NCBI GenBank assembly: GCA_965153355.1
Contig: OZ231127.1
Span: 95,976,001 to 96,040,000 of the forward strand
Direction: 5' to 3'
DNA from: Flaccisagitta enflata
Lineage: Eukaryota; Chaetognatha; Sagittoidea; Aphragmophora
Length of the DNA stretch: 64,000 nt
The position numbers and the translations under genes are program-made. The notes under the pieces were generated by a model that searched no databases, was not told where the DNA came from, and saw nothing but the letters and a program-made list of their open reading frames with translations. Below are positions 1 to 10,877 of this stretch, piece by piece (the stretch's first letter is position 1; each line of letters starts with the position of its first letter).

Positions 1-838
1 ATACTCAGATTTTGCCATGAAATAGCAAAAAAATTAGAAGGATCAAAATTTGATGATAATACAATATTTGAACAACTTAGCATTTGCGCAGTAGGATGAA
101 ATTTTTTGTACATCACATCGGAATGATGATAACTGATTAAAAGCTGAGAAATGATCAGATAATCTATTTTTGATAAGTTTTACTTGTTATTTGCTTGTCC
201 GGACAAAATCCGGACAGGCTTGTGTAACCAATTTGACCTAATTTCTACCCCTAGGGGGTAGGGATGGTCACAAGAAATGGTTTGTAAGGTAATCAGGTGG
301 TTGAGGAAGGTCATCCAACTATAAAAACTTGTCACAATGCAATAGACATTGCAGTAACACTGTTAACGATCCGGCCTTGTTTTTAGATGCGTCCCAGCAT
401 CTCTATGAAAGAGTGTGTCTCTTGGTCTGTCCAGAACGAAAAATTTTCCATTGCAATTTTAACAATTTCCTCTTCTTGTCTCTTCATGTCTCTTCATGTC
501 TCTCTATGTCTCTCCATGTCTCTCCATCTCTTCTCAAGTCTCTTCATGTCTCTCCATGTCTCTCCATCTCTTTTCATGTCTCTTCATGTCTCGCCACGGC
601 TCTACATGTCTTATCAGGTTCAAACATGTCTCTTAATGTTCTCTCTTCATATCTCTTTGTGGGGGGCAGAGGAGGGTGTGGAGGCGTGGGAGATTGGGAG
701 ACATTGGGGGTGGTGGGGAGGCGTGGGGGGTGGGGAAGCATGAGGAAAGGTAGTGGCAGGGGGAGGAGGCGTGGGGGGAGGTAGGGGCGGGGGAGGTTGT
801 GGGGTGGGGAGGAGGCATCAGGGGGAGGGAGAAATCAG
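1..838. other. Non-coding start of window with a 10-bp tandem repeat and a G-rich tract
   Basis: No gene seen. Bases 1-330 are AT-rich unique DNA. From about 475 to 655 a degenerate 10-bp repeat (TCTCTTCATG and variants such as TCTCTCCATG) runs in tandem. From 658 to 835 the + strand is G-rich (runs of GGGGG with GGAGG). The short open frames over these bases are translations of the repeat and have no recognisable protein similarity. Confidence 0.7.
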
Positions 839-1332
839 TTTTTGAGCAGCGGCCCCAAAGGGGACAAAGTCCTATAGAACACAGGGGGACTTTCGTTCGT
901 CATTCCATTTGTTATTCCGTTCATCCCCCTCAGGCCCTCTCAGGCCTGAAATCTGCCCTCTCAGGCCTGAAATTTACCCTCTCAGGCCTGGAATCTGCCC
1001 TCTTAGGCCTTGAATCTGCCCTCGTAGGCCTGAAATCTGCCCTCTCAGGCCTGAAATCTGTCCTTTCAGACCTGAAATCTGCCCTCTCAGGCCTGAAATT
1101 TGTTCTCGCAGGCCTGAAATCTACCATTACAGATTTAAGGCGTGAGAGGGCAGATTTCAGGCCTGAGAGCCTGGGGGGAATGGATGGAACGACGGATGGA
1201 ATGATGATCAAAAGTCCCCCTGTGTTCTACAGGACTTCGTCCCCTTTTGGGCCGCTGCCCTGCTTCCTCTCACTCCTATTTACAATCATGGAAAGCAGGG
1301 CAACAGGTATCGCTGATTGGGCGACCTGTTTT
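839..1332 (+). mobile_element. F2 element: long-inverted-repeat element with a 21-bp internal tandem repeat
   Basis: The left end reads GCAGCGGCCCCAAAGGGGAC followed by an AAGTCCTATAGAACACAGGGGGACTTT-like arm. The same arm returns inverted at 1215-1262, before GCCGCTGCCCTGC. Between the arms a ~21-bp unit (CAGGCCTGAAATCTGCCCTCT) is repeated about ten times. The 3' side ends with a GCAGGGCAACAGGTATCGCTGA segment that recurs in other copies near 19.8, 24.6, 35.7, 36.2 and 56.3 kb. The class is unknown and no transposase is present. Confidence 0.75.
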
Positions 1333-2346
1333 CTATCTCTCTCTCTCTCTCTCAATATCTTCATATCTTCATATCATTATATCTTTATATCTTTATATCT
1401 TAATCGGGAAAAAAGTCATAGTCAGCCCTCGACTTTTTGACATATTCCAGATAAACATGGTTTTCATTTTCTTCTTAGAAAATTGGGAATCTCATCTAAC
1501 TGATTGGGGCCTTCGATGAAATTGAAAGAGTAAGTAAATTTGATACCGTTTTTCTTGCATTTATCGCCCCCCTCTACTTAGTGCCCCCCCTTTAAAAAAG
1601 AGAGAGAGCATATGATGAAAAGATATGTTAAGAAAAAATTCTTTGCAATTTGCCATGAATAATGTTTGATTTTTTGGCATAAAACTAGAGGAATGGTATG
1701 CAAAGCAAAATTTGTCTCTGTTTTAGTGCTGTATTGCACTGACTTACAAAATTGTGATTTAGAAACAATAATTTCTATATAAAAACATCTATACATAAAT
1801 GAGAGAAGGGGTGCTAATTGGAGGTTGAAAATGACAATGTTTCATTTCAATTTCAAAAGAGCCCGGGGCACTTATTATAGGAAATACGGTTATTCTCTTT
1901 CATTCAGTGCCAAGCAGAATTCAAATATTTTTCAAGTTATGATTTTATAATGTTTTTTTTATAAAAAATTTCAATTGATTTTTTTTTATTTCTTTTATTT
2001 TATGAAGGATCAATAAAGGAGTGTATCTATGAGTATGAAGTGTGCAACAAAAAGTAAAAATGTTTATCTGAAGAAAGTCTTTTTATATTAATAATCTTTT
2101 AAAAATTGTTGAATATTTTCTTAACTAGTAAAGTGCAACTCACTGAATACCTATAAAGTATATGCTTCCACTCATATACATACAAATCCAAACATAGGCT
2201 ATTACCCTTAACTTTGTGGTTAAAGAAGTAATTATCAAAAACCTTTTTATTAGTATCTTTTAAAGGCATGAAGGCAGTTGTTTTTACCCTTAGATAATTG
2301 TTTTTGTAAGCATGCAAAAACAAAAAAACATGTTTTGTGTTTTTTT
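1333..2346. other. AT-rich non-coding DNA
   Basis: Short (CT) and (ATCTTTAT) runs occur near 1338-1402; the rest is unique AT-rich sequence. No supported ORF, RNA gene or regulatory element was recognised. Confidence 0.6.
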
Positions 2347-2707
2347 AGTTGAGTGCATGCGACTCTACAACCCGATTTCTCCGAAGGACGATTGGTTGGG
2401 TGGTTAGTCACACTTAACTCTTTTCATCACTTTTATTTCTTTAAGTCATTTTTTAGTCATTCTAACTAATCTCATTCTGAGTCATTCTAATCTCATTCTG
2501 AGTCATTCTATGTCATTTTAAGTCATTTTGAGTCATTTTGAGTCATTTTTGTCATTAGAATTTTGTCACTTTAAGTCCTTTTTGGTCATTTTAAGTCATT
2601 TTAAGAAAATCTAATTTATTCTCAGGCATTCTAAGTCATTTCAAGTCATTGTAAGTCATTTTAAGTCTGTAAGTCTTGCATGCCACTTATAGGTGTTGGC
2701 CTTTTTT
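2347..2707 (+). mobile_element. F1 element, long subfamily with (AGTCATTTTA) core
   Basis: It begins with the 5' palindrome variant AGTTGAGTGCATGCGACT and ends TAGGTGTTGGCC followed by T-rich sequence. The core is a degenerate 10-bp repeat, AGTCATTTTA. The same layout, with the GGTGTTGGCC end in place of the usual CCGTGTATCCGGCC end, occurs at 31657-31944 and 62595-62799, so this is a distinct subfamily. Confidence 0.65.
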
Positions 2708-2783
2708 TCAAATGCAATAAAGGAAAATTTATATATATATATATTTGTTCAATTAAAATCTTACACGACATTGAAATTTGACT

Positions 2784-2790
2784 TCTTTTT

Positions 2791-2880
<90 letters not shown>
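2784..2880. repeat. (AT)n microsatellite
   Basis: Nearly pure alternating AT/TA for about 95 bp with one CAT interruption near 2838. Confidence 0.95.
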
Positions 2881-2882
<2 letters not shown>

Positions 2883-4409
2883 CAAGGAAATACAAAAAAA
2901 GCATATGAGTGAGCATAGTTGCTCATCTGTGAAGTTGTTTTAAGTATTCTAGCTCACTTAGGTCATTAAGCTCAGTCTTTTTTTCTAATTTTAAATGGGA
3001 TAAATATTTTAATTTTAAATGGGATAAATAAAAAAATGTTTTGATATGAGTATGCAATTAGAAGAAAGTATGTCAGTGAGCATAGCTGGTTGTCAGGTTG
3101 AATGATTTTGAGCATTTTAGCTCATTTGGCTCAGTCCTACTATTCTCTGATTTTCAGTGCAATAAATGCAATTGCTCTTGATTTGAACTAACAAATAAAA
3201 AGATGTGCAGTGACTAAAGACAACAGCTTGGTGAAAAATGACCAATGCTTACAAATTTTTTCCTTACGGCGACATCCGCCATTACTGGTAATTTGTATCT
3301 TTTTATTAAACATCTAAAAACAGTGCATCTACACGCTTTTCTTTTTATAAGAACACTGTTTATAAGAACATCAGCTTCAGATTTGGCTAAGAGATAAGAA
3401 CATCTTAAGAACATGCTGAGTATTAGATTTGAAGATAAAAATACAAGTTTTCAAAAATATAGTAAAATTGGTTAAAAAACCCTGAATGATGGATATTTTG
3501 ATAATGCTTTCTAGAGTGGTAATTCTTTTTTTTAAATATTAATTTTATATTTCTTTTTATTTAATGAAAATGTTTTTTTTTAACAATTGCTTAAAAAACA
3601 AATTTTTATATCAATATAGATACATAATTAAAGAGATTATCTAATTGAAAAATAAAGATATATCAAGAATGCTTGAGCCTCTAAAAGAGGCTGAAAAAAA
3701 AACACTGAGGCTGACTTTAAAAATCCATGTTCTTATAAAATGAAAAGCGTGTATTGGACATCTCTTGGCGTCGCTTCTATTTTTGCAAAGGAAAATCTCT
3801 TGTCATGCCTTTCATGAATTCAAAGTCACAAGTAGGTGCCTTTAGAGCCAAAGTGAATTGAAGAAGGTTCTTGAAGAGGGTGCTTAAGATGGTATCTTAA
3901 GACTGTTTGAAAAAAAAAAAGAGTCCGAGTTCAAGAAGGGTTTTGAAGAAGGTTCTTAAGTTGACTTTCTGAAAAGTTCTTAAGACCGTCTTGAGACGCT
4001 CATGTGAACGTCCCCCTGCTTCGTCTTCTGTTATTCTCATTTGTGCTTTCCTTTACATTCATTTGTTATCCTCTTAAGAAAAAAAACTACTGTTACTTAT
4101 GTATACTTGTGCAATATCGTCTGTTTCTGATTTTGTTTGCCATGCTCTTCTCTTCTTTTTCAGAAAAAGGAGACATGTGATTTTCCTCTTTTAATCGTCT
4201 TGATCGCAATCGCGTATATGCATATCGCCAGTAATTTTAATATTTTGTCATGCTCGTAATAAAAAAAAATCGGGCGATGACCCGATTTGGATTTGGATAG
4301 TCAGTCCCGCGTTATCGAAATTTATTTCCACTTTTAGTGTCATTTTTTCCAATTGCATGATTTTAGTCATGTAAACCAAGTCGTCGAAAGGGACCTAACT
4401 CGTATTAAA
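2881..4409. other. AT-rich region upstream of INTS9
   Basis: No gene was seen. Repeated TAAGAACAT-type motifs occur at 3350-3415 and 3720-3990 and return after INTS9 exon 1 near 4960-5030 and 5290-5345, suggesting a dispersed repeat that flanks the exon. The INTS9 promoter should lie in the last few hundred bases, but no clear TATA box or other core motif could be assigned. Confidence 0.5.
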
Positions 4410-4589
4410 ATGCGCGTATATTGTTTGAGCGGTGACCCAAATCGGCCTTGTTTGGTCGTCCGGTTTAAAACGACGACTTTGATGTTGGACGCGGGTTTGG
4501 AACTCAACTCTTTGGTCCATTTCCTGCCACTCGTCGTCGGACGTGACAAGACGGGACAAAAACAGAAAATGAACTCTTTTGTGCCCAAG
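4410..4589 (+). CDS. INTS9: Integrator complex subunit 9 (INTS9), coding exon 1
   Basis: The exon encodes 60 residues beginning MRVYCLSGDPNRPCLVVRF and then a LMLDAGLELNSLVHFLPL stretch. These match the extreme N-terminus of INTS9, where MKLYCLSG, a TTIMLDCGL strand and NFLPL are conserved. INTS9 is the inactive metallo-beta-lactamase/beta-CASP partner of the INTS11 endonuclease in the nuclear Integrator complex, which processes snRNA 3' ends and attenuates transcription. An upstream in-frame ATG at 4353 exists, but 4410 is chosen because the family starts at this conserved M-x-x-Y-C-L-S-G. The exon closes in phase 0 at CCCAAG|GTAGGA. The reading frame runs on into the intron, so an ORF caller overextends it. 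Confidence 0.88.
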
Positions 4590-4830
4590 GTAGGATGGCC
4601 ACGATATAATGAAACGGCCGTTGGTCTTTTTTTCGAGCTCACAAGCTCACGTGCATGTGAATTGTTTTCGTCCGAAAAAAAAACACAAAAACTAGAAAAA
4701 CAAGGTCAACAAACCTTAGTCGCGTGGTAATAAGGGTAATAAAGGTAATTAAGGTAATAAAGATAATGAAGATAACTAAGTACCTATATCTTCCTATAAT
4801 TACCCACATTTACCTAAAACTACACTTTTT

Positions 4831-4955
4831 AGTCGCGGACAAGCGACTCTATAAGAGGCTTTGTCTGTCCGTTGGTTGGTTGGTTGGTCCGTGGTGATCG
4901 AGTTGGAACCCACCCGTCCGCGACTGGTATTGGCCGTGTATCCGGCCTTGTTTTT
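4831..4955 (+). mobile_element. F1 element, short copy
   Basis: 5' AGTCGCGGACAAGCGACTCT, a GTTGGTTGGTTGG core, then CCGTCCGCGACTGG and the 3' hairpin GGCCGTGTATCCGGCC followed by TTGTTTT. It lies in INTS9 intron 1 in the sense orientation. Confidence 0.85.
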
Positions 4956-5654
4956 TTTAAGAACATCATTTTTTTTTCGAAGGCTTCATGTTCTTATTTT
5001 CAAAGCCAAATGAAGCTTTCAATGTTCTTAGAGCGTTTTCAATTTAAAATACTATATAAACTATAAGGAAACTTATAATATACTATTATTTGATAGTATT
5101 AAATATATTTCTATTGAATACTGTTAAAATGAATACTAAACATTATTGTCTGGGGATATTTTCTTGGTTTTTATATTAGAAATTAAAAAATTTTAGTTTA
5201 ATTATATTAAAATGGTAGTGTTTTGTTAATGTTCTTTAAATGTTACTTTAAGCGAAATGTTTTTCTCAAGATCTGAAGCCTTTGTATGTACTTAGGATGT
5301 TCTTAATCGTGGGGCCATTCGAAGCCTTGATGTTCTTATAAACTAGGTTTTTATAAAAAAAAAAGTGTACCTGTAAATACCTATAATTACCTACAACTAC
5401 ATTAAATTACGATAAATTATATATAATCACCTATAATTACCCATTATTTCCTATATTTCCTACAATTACCTCAATTTATAGTCCGAGACAAGTTTTCTGA
5501 CTTAGATTCTGATATAGATCGGCTGATAGATAATTGTCTGGCAGTTAGCCTTTCTTACAGTTTGTCTGTCTGTCTGTCTGAGTGTCTACAGGTCTGTTAC
5601 TGCACAGCTTGACAAACAAGCGAATGATTCTGTTGATCTCCCAGCTGCTTACAA

Positions 5655-5822
5655 TCTCTCTCCCCCTCCCCCCCAACTCTTCCCCCCCTCCCCCCCAACT
5701 CTTCCCCCCCTCCCCCCCAACTCTTCCCCCCCCACTCCCCCCAACTCTTACCCCCCCCCCTCCCCCAACTCTTTCCCCCCCTCCCCCCAACTCTTCCCCC
5801 CCCAACTCTTCCCCCCCCCCCA
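5655..5822 (+). repeat. C-rich minisatellite adjoining the INTS9 exon-2 acceptor
   Basis: Tandem 17-22-bp units of the form CCCCAACTCTTCCCCCCCT, about eight copies, ending directly in the CCCCCCAG acceptor of exon 2. The array is the polypyrimidine tract of this intron. Confidence 0.9.
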
Positions 5823-5823
5823 G

Positions 5824-6028
5824 GAAAACAAGGACGCAGAGAGAATCCCCCCAACAGTCTTCAAATGCATCAAAGAGCTCAACTCCCGTCATTACGTCGA
5901 TTCTCCTCCGGAAGTCTCTCGTCCAGATCTGTCTCTTTTCGATTTGGGCGAAATCGACGCGATTCTTATCTCCAATTACCATCACATGTTAGCTCTACCT
6001 TTCATCACAGAAAGGACCAAGTTTAAGG
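5824..6028 (+). CDS. INTS9: Integrator complex subunit 9 (INTS9), coding exon 2
   Basis: It continues exon 1 in phase 0 and encodes 68 residues plus one base (phase 1, AAG G|GTGAGT). The peptide contains YVDSPPEVSRPDLSLFDLG and then IDAILISNYHHMLALPFITE. These match the conserved INTS9 blocks VFVDSVPEF, LIDLSTVDVILISNYH and MMALPYITEHTGFTG in the metallo-beta-lactamase fold. The next expected exon should start with T-V-Y-A-T-E-P-like residues in phase 1. No such exon was recognised downstream on the + strand, so the rest of the gene is outside the window or beyond a very long intron. Confidence 0.92.
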
Positions 6029-6309
6029 GTGAGTGTAGGGGTTTATAGTGGGAGGGGGGAAGGGGGTTGTAAAGGCTATCCATCATGATTCATGAGTCAA
6101 CGTCCATCAGAAATCCCACTCTTACGCGAGGGAAAGGAATTAGAAAATATTTGAAGGCAAGGGAAGTGTGGGAAGCTAATCAAATACGCCTTCGACTGAA
6201 CTGAGATATTTTAATAGCTTATTTTGTAGCATTTTTACCCCGAAATTTATCGGATAATAAGGCTACGAATCGGAAATAAAATCAAGCCCAAAAACTGTCT
6301 TACAGAGTA

Positions 6310-7203
6310 CAGGGTTGTTAAAAAATCCATTTTCTTTGAAAAAATCCATTTGGATTAATCCATTTTGGATTAATCCGGATAAAATCGTGGATTTTTTCAA
6401 TCGGTGGATTTTTTCAAAAATGCGCCATACAATGTGATTAACTACTGGTTATGATATTGACATAGGGCATACAATGATTAAATGTGATAAGTAACAGATA
6501 AATGATTAAAAAAATGAATATAGAGCAGTTCAACAGGCAACAGTGGAAATGTTTTTCACACCTGGTTATTCCGGTTTAAAAATGTATTTTTGCGAAAATT
6601 ACGTACACCTAGATATGATAAAAGGATACACATAACATTAATAAAACTATTTAACAAGATACAGTTGAACCCCGCTCTAACGGATCATAAGGGACCAACA
6701 ATTTTTATCTGTTTTAGGTGGAATTCTGTTACAGCTAACATAAAAAATAAACAAAAACCACATGAAGGGACCATGAATTTGCATCTGTTATATGCGGAAT
6801 TCTGTTGCAGGCGGGTCCGTTAGAGTGGGGTTCAACTGTAATATGCATGGCGCGTTCTTGAAAAAATGTAATTCATAAAATCGATTGCTAGCGTTCTACT
6901 GTATCCTGGATTCAATCACACAGAGTTCGAGATGCTTTAGGTCAAGAGTAAGTTTCTCATAAACAAAAGCCCTCATATGTTCAAAGACAGAAAAGTATCT
7001 GTGAGAAAATAAAAGTTTGTCTTATTCAGGACTTGAAATCATTGAAAAATATCTTCCTTAGAGGTTTGGTCATTTTTGCAAAAAAAATTTAAAAATTTGA
7101 AAAAATCTAGATTTTTTCAAAAATTTCTTTGAAAAAATCCATTTTATCCATTTGGATTAATCCAGGATTTTTTCAAATGGATCAATCCACCCTTCCAACC
7201 CTG
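6310..7203. mobile_element. hAT-like MITE (894 bp) with 8-bp target duplication
   Basis: Terminal inverted repeats CAGGGTTG ... CAACCCTG are flanked by identical 8-bp direct repeats ACAGAGTA (6302-6309 and 7204-7211). The ends are rich in AAAAAATCCATTT and GGATTAATCC palindromes. An 8-bp duplication with CAGGG ends is typical of hAT superfamily insertions. There is no transposase ORF, so it is non-autonomous. An F3 element (6662-6838) is inserted inside it. Confidence 0.85.
6662..6838. mobile_element. F3: 177-bp TA-flanked MITE (Tc1/mariner or pogo-like)
   Basis: Ends CAGTTGAACCCCGCTCTAAC ... and the inverted form at the right end, flanked on both sides by TA (6660-6661, 6839-6840). The inner part contains a repeated GGGACCA and CGGAATTCTGTT. 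A TA duplication with a CAGT terminus is typical of the Tc1/mariner-pogo group. Other copies lie at 19189-20106 (interrupted) and 55998-56166. Confidence 0.85.
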
Positions 7204-7211
7204 ACAGAGTA

Positions 7212-7990
7212 CAGATGCGTCCTTTTATGAGAAGAAATTTAGAGAAACCCTCAAAATCACATCAAGAAATTTTCTTGTCGTGGATCGATAGAAAGACAGA
7301 TTTACTGCTTTCTGACATAAGATTTGTGACAAGAATGATATCACTCCGGGTTATTCTGCATTTTTGTGTAGGCCATAGGCATATAAATCAAGAACTATTC
7401 AGTGGAAAATAATCCCAAGAGCGCATTTTGAAGAAAATTCAAAAATTTATAATTTTTAGCTTAATTTTGCATAAAGAATTTTTTTTCTTGGTCTGACTCT
7501 TTTTTTCAACAGCATATTGTTTATCCGGATGAAATTCCCTTTCATTTGATAGGTCGCACTGTATGGTTTTGATGAAAAATTACATTTTCATATTTTAAGT
7601 TGCAAGTTTTGTAACGGTGGCTTAAAAAATGAAAATGTTATATCTTTTTGAAACCATATAGTGCGACCTATCAAATGAAAGGGAATTAGATCAGGATTAA
7701 CAATATACTGTCAGAAAATTAGGTAGACCAACCTGCAAAGTTATTTATGTATAATTAAGCTAAAAATAATTATTTTCGACTTTTTTCAAAGTGCGCTCTA
7801 GGGATGATTTTCCACTGGATAGTTCTTGATTTATATGCCTCTGACCTAAACAAGAATGCGGAAAAACCTGGAGTGATGTAATTCTTGTCACAAATCTTCT
7901 GTCGGAAAGCAGACAAATCAGAGGCAATAATTGAGTCAAGAGGTGCTCCGAGCAAATATTGATTGGTTTGCGAGCAATTGTACTCATAAG
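7212..7990. mobile_element. Large imperfect palindrome (foldback MITE)
   Basis: The left arm (about 7240-7560) and right arm (about 7660-7965) are inverted copies. For example, a TCCCTTTCATTTGATAGGTC segment near 7540 returns inverted at 7665-7685, and a CAAGAACTATTCAGTGGAAA segment at 7389 returns inverted near 7812-7832. The centre is near 7610. The short ORFs within it are open only because of the repeat. Confidence 0.8.
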
Positions 7991-7994
7991 TAGT

Positions 7995-8060
7995 CATCCA
8001 AGGATTGCACATGGTCAGCGGTACCCGATGCCCTGCTTGCCCAAAAGGACAAAAGAAGGA
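7995..8060 (-). mobile_element. F2 fragment
   Basis: The GGTCAGCGGTACCCGATGCC and CTGCTTGCCC segment matches the GGTACCGCTGACC / GCAGGGC end of F2 in inverted orientation. It is truncated on the right side. Confidence 0.55.
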
Positions 8061-8183
8061 TGTAGTTCAAAAGTGTTACAGATTGACGGACCAGCTGACT
8101 AAGGAAAAAAAATCTTAAAGCAGTAAATATGATGATGCAAAATGATGCAGGAATTTTGTAGTATAATAGCACAGGTGTATCAA

Positions 8184-8400
8184 CAACAAGGCCAGATAGT
8201 TGCATGCGGGTGGCAGGGGCGGTGATATAAGATACCACTTGTGCACTGAGGCAGTAGCAGTGATGCAATAACGGCCTGTAAAGGCCAAAATATCCAAGTT
8301 TGACAGAGACAGACAGATAGAGGAGTCGAGGGACTAATGGACCGACCGACCATCAGATCGACGGACTAAGAGGGTTTTAGAGTCACATACTCGCAACTCA
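8184..8400 (-). mobile_element. F1 element, minus orientation
   Basis: AACAAGGCCAGATA at the left, GTTGCATGCGGG, a GACAGACAGACAG/GACCGACCGACC core, and TAGAGTCACATACTCGCAACT at the right. The terminal motifs are diverged. Confidence 0.65.
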
Positions 8401-8443
8401 AAATACCTTCAAAATACCAAAAGGACTGTCAGCGCTATTCTAC

Positions 8444-8632
8444 CTGTTCCGCATCCGCATTTAGGACAAACCAGTGCCGATCTTCCCTGGGCGTCTGACC
8501 ACCCAGCCAATCTTCCCCACTTGTCTTTCCAGTCCGTGCCATAATGATCCCAGTATTTATTACAATAATGTTTATTCACATAGTAATCACAATCATTTCC
8601 ATTCCATCCTCTCCAATTATCGTCGCAACCAT
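8444..8632 (-). CDS. Six-cysteine module exon (phase 1-1), copy at 8.5 kb
   Basis: 189 nt, acceptor TTCAG| and donor ACA G|GTAGAA, phase 1 at both ends. It encodes one six-cysteine module: CDDNW...GNDCDYY, YC, DHYGTDW, WGRLAGWSDAQGRSALVCPK, CGCG. The otherwise constant G of GDHYG is W here (KYWDHYG). It is the last module recognised on the minus strand before INTS9; no following exon was identified. It could be the 3' part of the gene whose other exons lie at 9.0-12.0 kb. Confidence 0.78.
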
Positions 8633-8699
8633 CTGAACTGTATTTTACTAATTGGGGATTTTGTGCTGTATCGGGAAAAGGGGAGAGGTTAACATTTTA

Positions 8700-9039
8700 A
8701 GTGTGACATTCACACTTTATCGGAGCACTTTTTCACTTTTCCACTTATCAACAGGATTTCATTTTTGAGCAGTTTGTAAAGACAGTGTTTGGCTTTGCAT
8801 TTAATTCATTTAATTCTTGGGGGCTGGGATACCTTTCCAAATCCACATCAATCTTGTTTGTATTCAGAAACTGAACAAAATTTCAGCATACCGATACAAC
8901 CCAGACAAATCATGCGATTATGACTTTTCTCTCACAGCAAAAGCGGCCTTTATAGTAGCTAGCTAAATGGTTAGGCCTTTGGTTACGTAATTGCCAATTG
9001 GCCAATTGCTGATTGGTTAAGAAAGCCTTTTTTTCATAC
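8700..9039. other. Intron-like non-coding DNA between module exons
   Basis: No features recognised; probably intronic on the minus strand between the 9.04-9.29 and 8.44-8.63 kb exons. Confidence 0.4.
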
Positions 9040-9294
9040 CAAACTTTTGAAGAAACACTGATGACTGTGTTGCAGTGATGATCCTCGCGCCCTCCTGGCA
9101 TCCACATTCAGGACAAACTAGTGCCGTTCTCCCTTTATCATCTGACCATCCATCAAATTTTCCCCATTTTGACTTTTGCCAGTTTGGTCCATAGTGATCC
9201 CCATCCATCTTGCACCATTGCTCGCTTTTGTATTTCTCACATCCATTGCCGTTATAGGCTTTCCAGTTTTTGTCACAAGCAAAGTCATAAGGGC
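9040..9294 (-). CDS. Six-cysteine module exon (phase 1-1), copy at 9.2 kb
   Basis: 255 nt with acceptor ATACAG|GC and donor TTT G|GTATGA, both phase 1. It encodes GPYDFACDKNWKAYNGNGCE, then QWCKMDGDHYGPNW, WGKFDGWSDDKGRTALVCPE and CGC, with a longer tail (about 18 residues) after the module. Sequence features (DFACDxNW, GPxW, DDKGRTALVCPECGC) put it closest to the exon-4 type of genes A and B rather than the exon-7 type. Confidence 0.8.
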
Positions 9295-9689
9295 CTGTAT
9301 GAGAAACGTCTCACATGTTTTGAATCATACAGGGTGTTGCACATCTAATGATATATCCGCTTTGGCGCATAAGAAAAAGACCAGAATATTATATAACAAA
9401 TTCAGATATATATTCAGGTATATCTCATCAATCAGACACATAAACAGTAAGTGTTGATGTAAAGTTTGAGAAAAAAATCTTTATTTAGGCATCAAACTAT
9501 TGATATTGTAACAAGTGACGCGGGGTCACAATATAAATAAATGTAAATGACTCTGTTGATTTCGAAGTGGACATGCACGATGCCACGTCGTCTTCCTTTC
9601 GTTGCTTAAATGGAATGAAGGGTGACACGTTTTCATCCCACTGCTTTCTTTTGTTCGCGACTTTTATTACGAATCGGAGATTGGCGATG
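9295..9689. other. Non-coding DNA
   Basis: AT-rich unique sequence followed by the degraded downstream part of the mobile-element ORF at 9690-10159. The + strand open frame starting near 9567 is an antisense shadow. Confidence 0.45.
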
Positions 9690-10159
9690 CAAAATCGAGA
9701 TATGGCGTTGGTAATTCCGTTCTGTTGTCGATTTTTGTCACCGTGTCAGCTATTTCCGTTACTCGTTTTTGCAGATCCGAGAAAAGAGAAAAGAGAAAAG
9801 AGATGGCGAATGTTAAGGTCGTTGGCGTTTACAGAGGGAATTCTGTTCAGATTGACCGCGACGAATGTTGATTCAGTGACAACCGCCTTTTGTCAGTCTA
9901 TGACCGTCCAAATGTCAATGATATCCTTGACAATTTTCAACTTTCCATCGCCTTTGGCATTCTGACGACGTTTTTTTGATTCAAGAATCGAGTCTGATAG
10001 CCCAAGCTTTACATATTCATCAATGAGTAGTTGCATGGCCGTTAAAAGTTTATCCGGGTTGTAAAATTCACTTGACGTTGAAATTAGACTGTCTTTGTCC
10101 AATTTGTCGTAGTTGGTGACGAGAAAGCAAAGGAATTCGTATTTTACGAAATTTGCCAT
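9690..10159 (-). pseudogene. Degraded ORF resembling transposon-associated ORF1 proteins
   Basis: It starts MANFVKYEFLCFLVTNYDKL and reads 88 codons to a TGA at 9893. The same frame then continues with VVTESTFVAVNLNRIPSV and, after a shift, a coiled-coil-like DLQKRVTEIADTVTKIDNRT segment. This N-terminal pattern (VKYEFL...NYDKLDKDSL...SEFYNPDKLLTA) resembles proteins repeatedly found beside reverse transcriptases in invertebrate genomes. That assignment is from memory and unverified. The internal stop and frameshift make it a relic. Confidence 0.5.
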
Positions 10160-10877
10160 AATTGATCCGGCAATTGATTAATAGATTGATTGATTAATTG
10201 ATTAACATGAGTCAAGAAACACGTGTTTTTCATTTCTACCAAAGAAAAAGGTGCGAGATAAAAGAGCTTTTTCTTTGAGTTAATCCATGACAACAGAAGG
10301 CCGAGAGTTCTACCTTAGTGAAGAGCAATTGAAGAAAGAGGAGGGAGATGATGATGGAGAAGAGTGAAAAGTCAATTAGCCGCTGAATCCATGCCAATAA
10401 AAGGTCGATGATGCCATGTTTGTGTGTGAATGATATCATGTCTTAAGAGTAATAGGTCTAATAAGTCACTTTTCTAGTCTTATTCATGGTTACTCAGGTG
10501 ACGAGCTGGTAAATAACTTATGATAACAGTGAGACTGTTTACTTTTTGTAAAGTAAAGGAAGATCCATTTTTTGTTACCACTTCAAAGCATCCATCTAAG
10601 CCTATTTAATTGTGTATCACACCAAAAGATAGAATAAATAAAGCAGATTTTAGCCTCATGTATTCAGTATGGTGCAGAAATATACATGCCCGGCTAAAAA
10701 CGCACCCCACCTAGAAGGCATGAAATCAACCGGTCCCTTGAGATGCCTACTAAGAAAGCTTAACTGAATTTTTAAATGGCTTGAGTTACAGATCCAAAAT
10801 TGGTCTTAGATGAAAGATATTTTTATTTTCTTTGATTTAAGTTCAAACTGGCACCTGTAGCTCTTACCGTTATTAAA
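10160..10877. other. Non-coding DNA
   Basis: No gene or repeat recognised apart from short ATTGATTGATTAATTGATTA runs near 10178-10205. Confidence 0.45.

Larger units (their letters stand above)
4590..5823 (+). other. INTS9 intron 1
   Basis: A 1.23-kb intron bounded by GT (4590) and AG (5823). It contains an F1 mobile element at 4831-4955, AT-rich sequence with short TACCTATAAT-like repeats (4733-4815, 5370-5480) and, immediately before the acceptor, a C-rich pyrimidine minisatellite. Confidence 0.8.

Noticed and set aside
4590-4730. Extension of INTS9 exon 1 through 4730
   Set aside because: The frame stays open past AAG|GTAGGA, but similarity to INTS9 stops before it and exon 2 joins in frame at this donor.
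7215-8012. Paired ORFs of 65-80 codons with similar peptides on opposite strands
   Set aside because: They are the two arms of the 7.2-8.0 kb palindrome.
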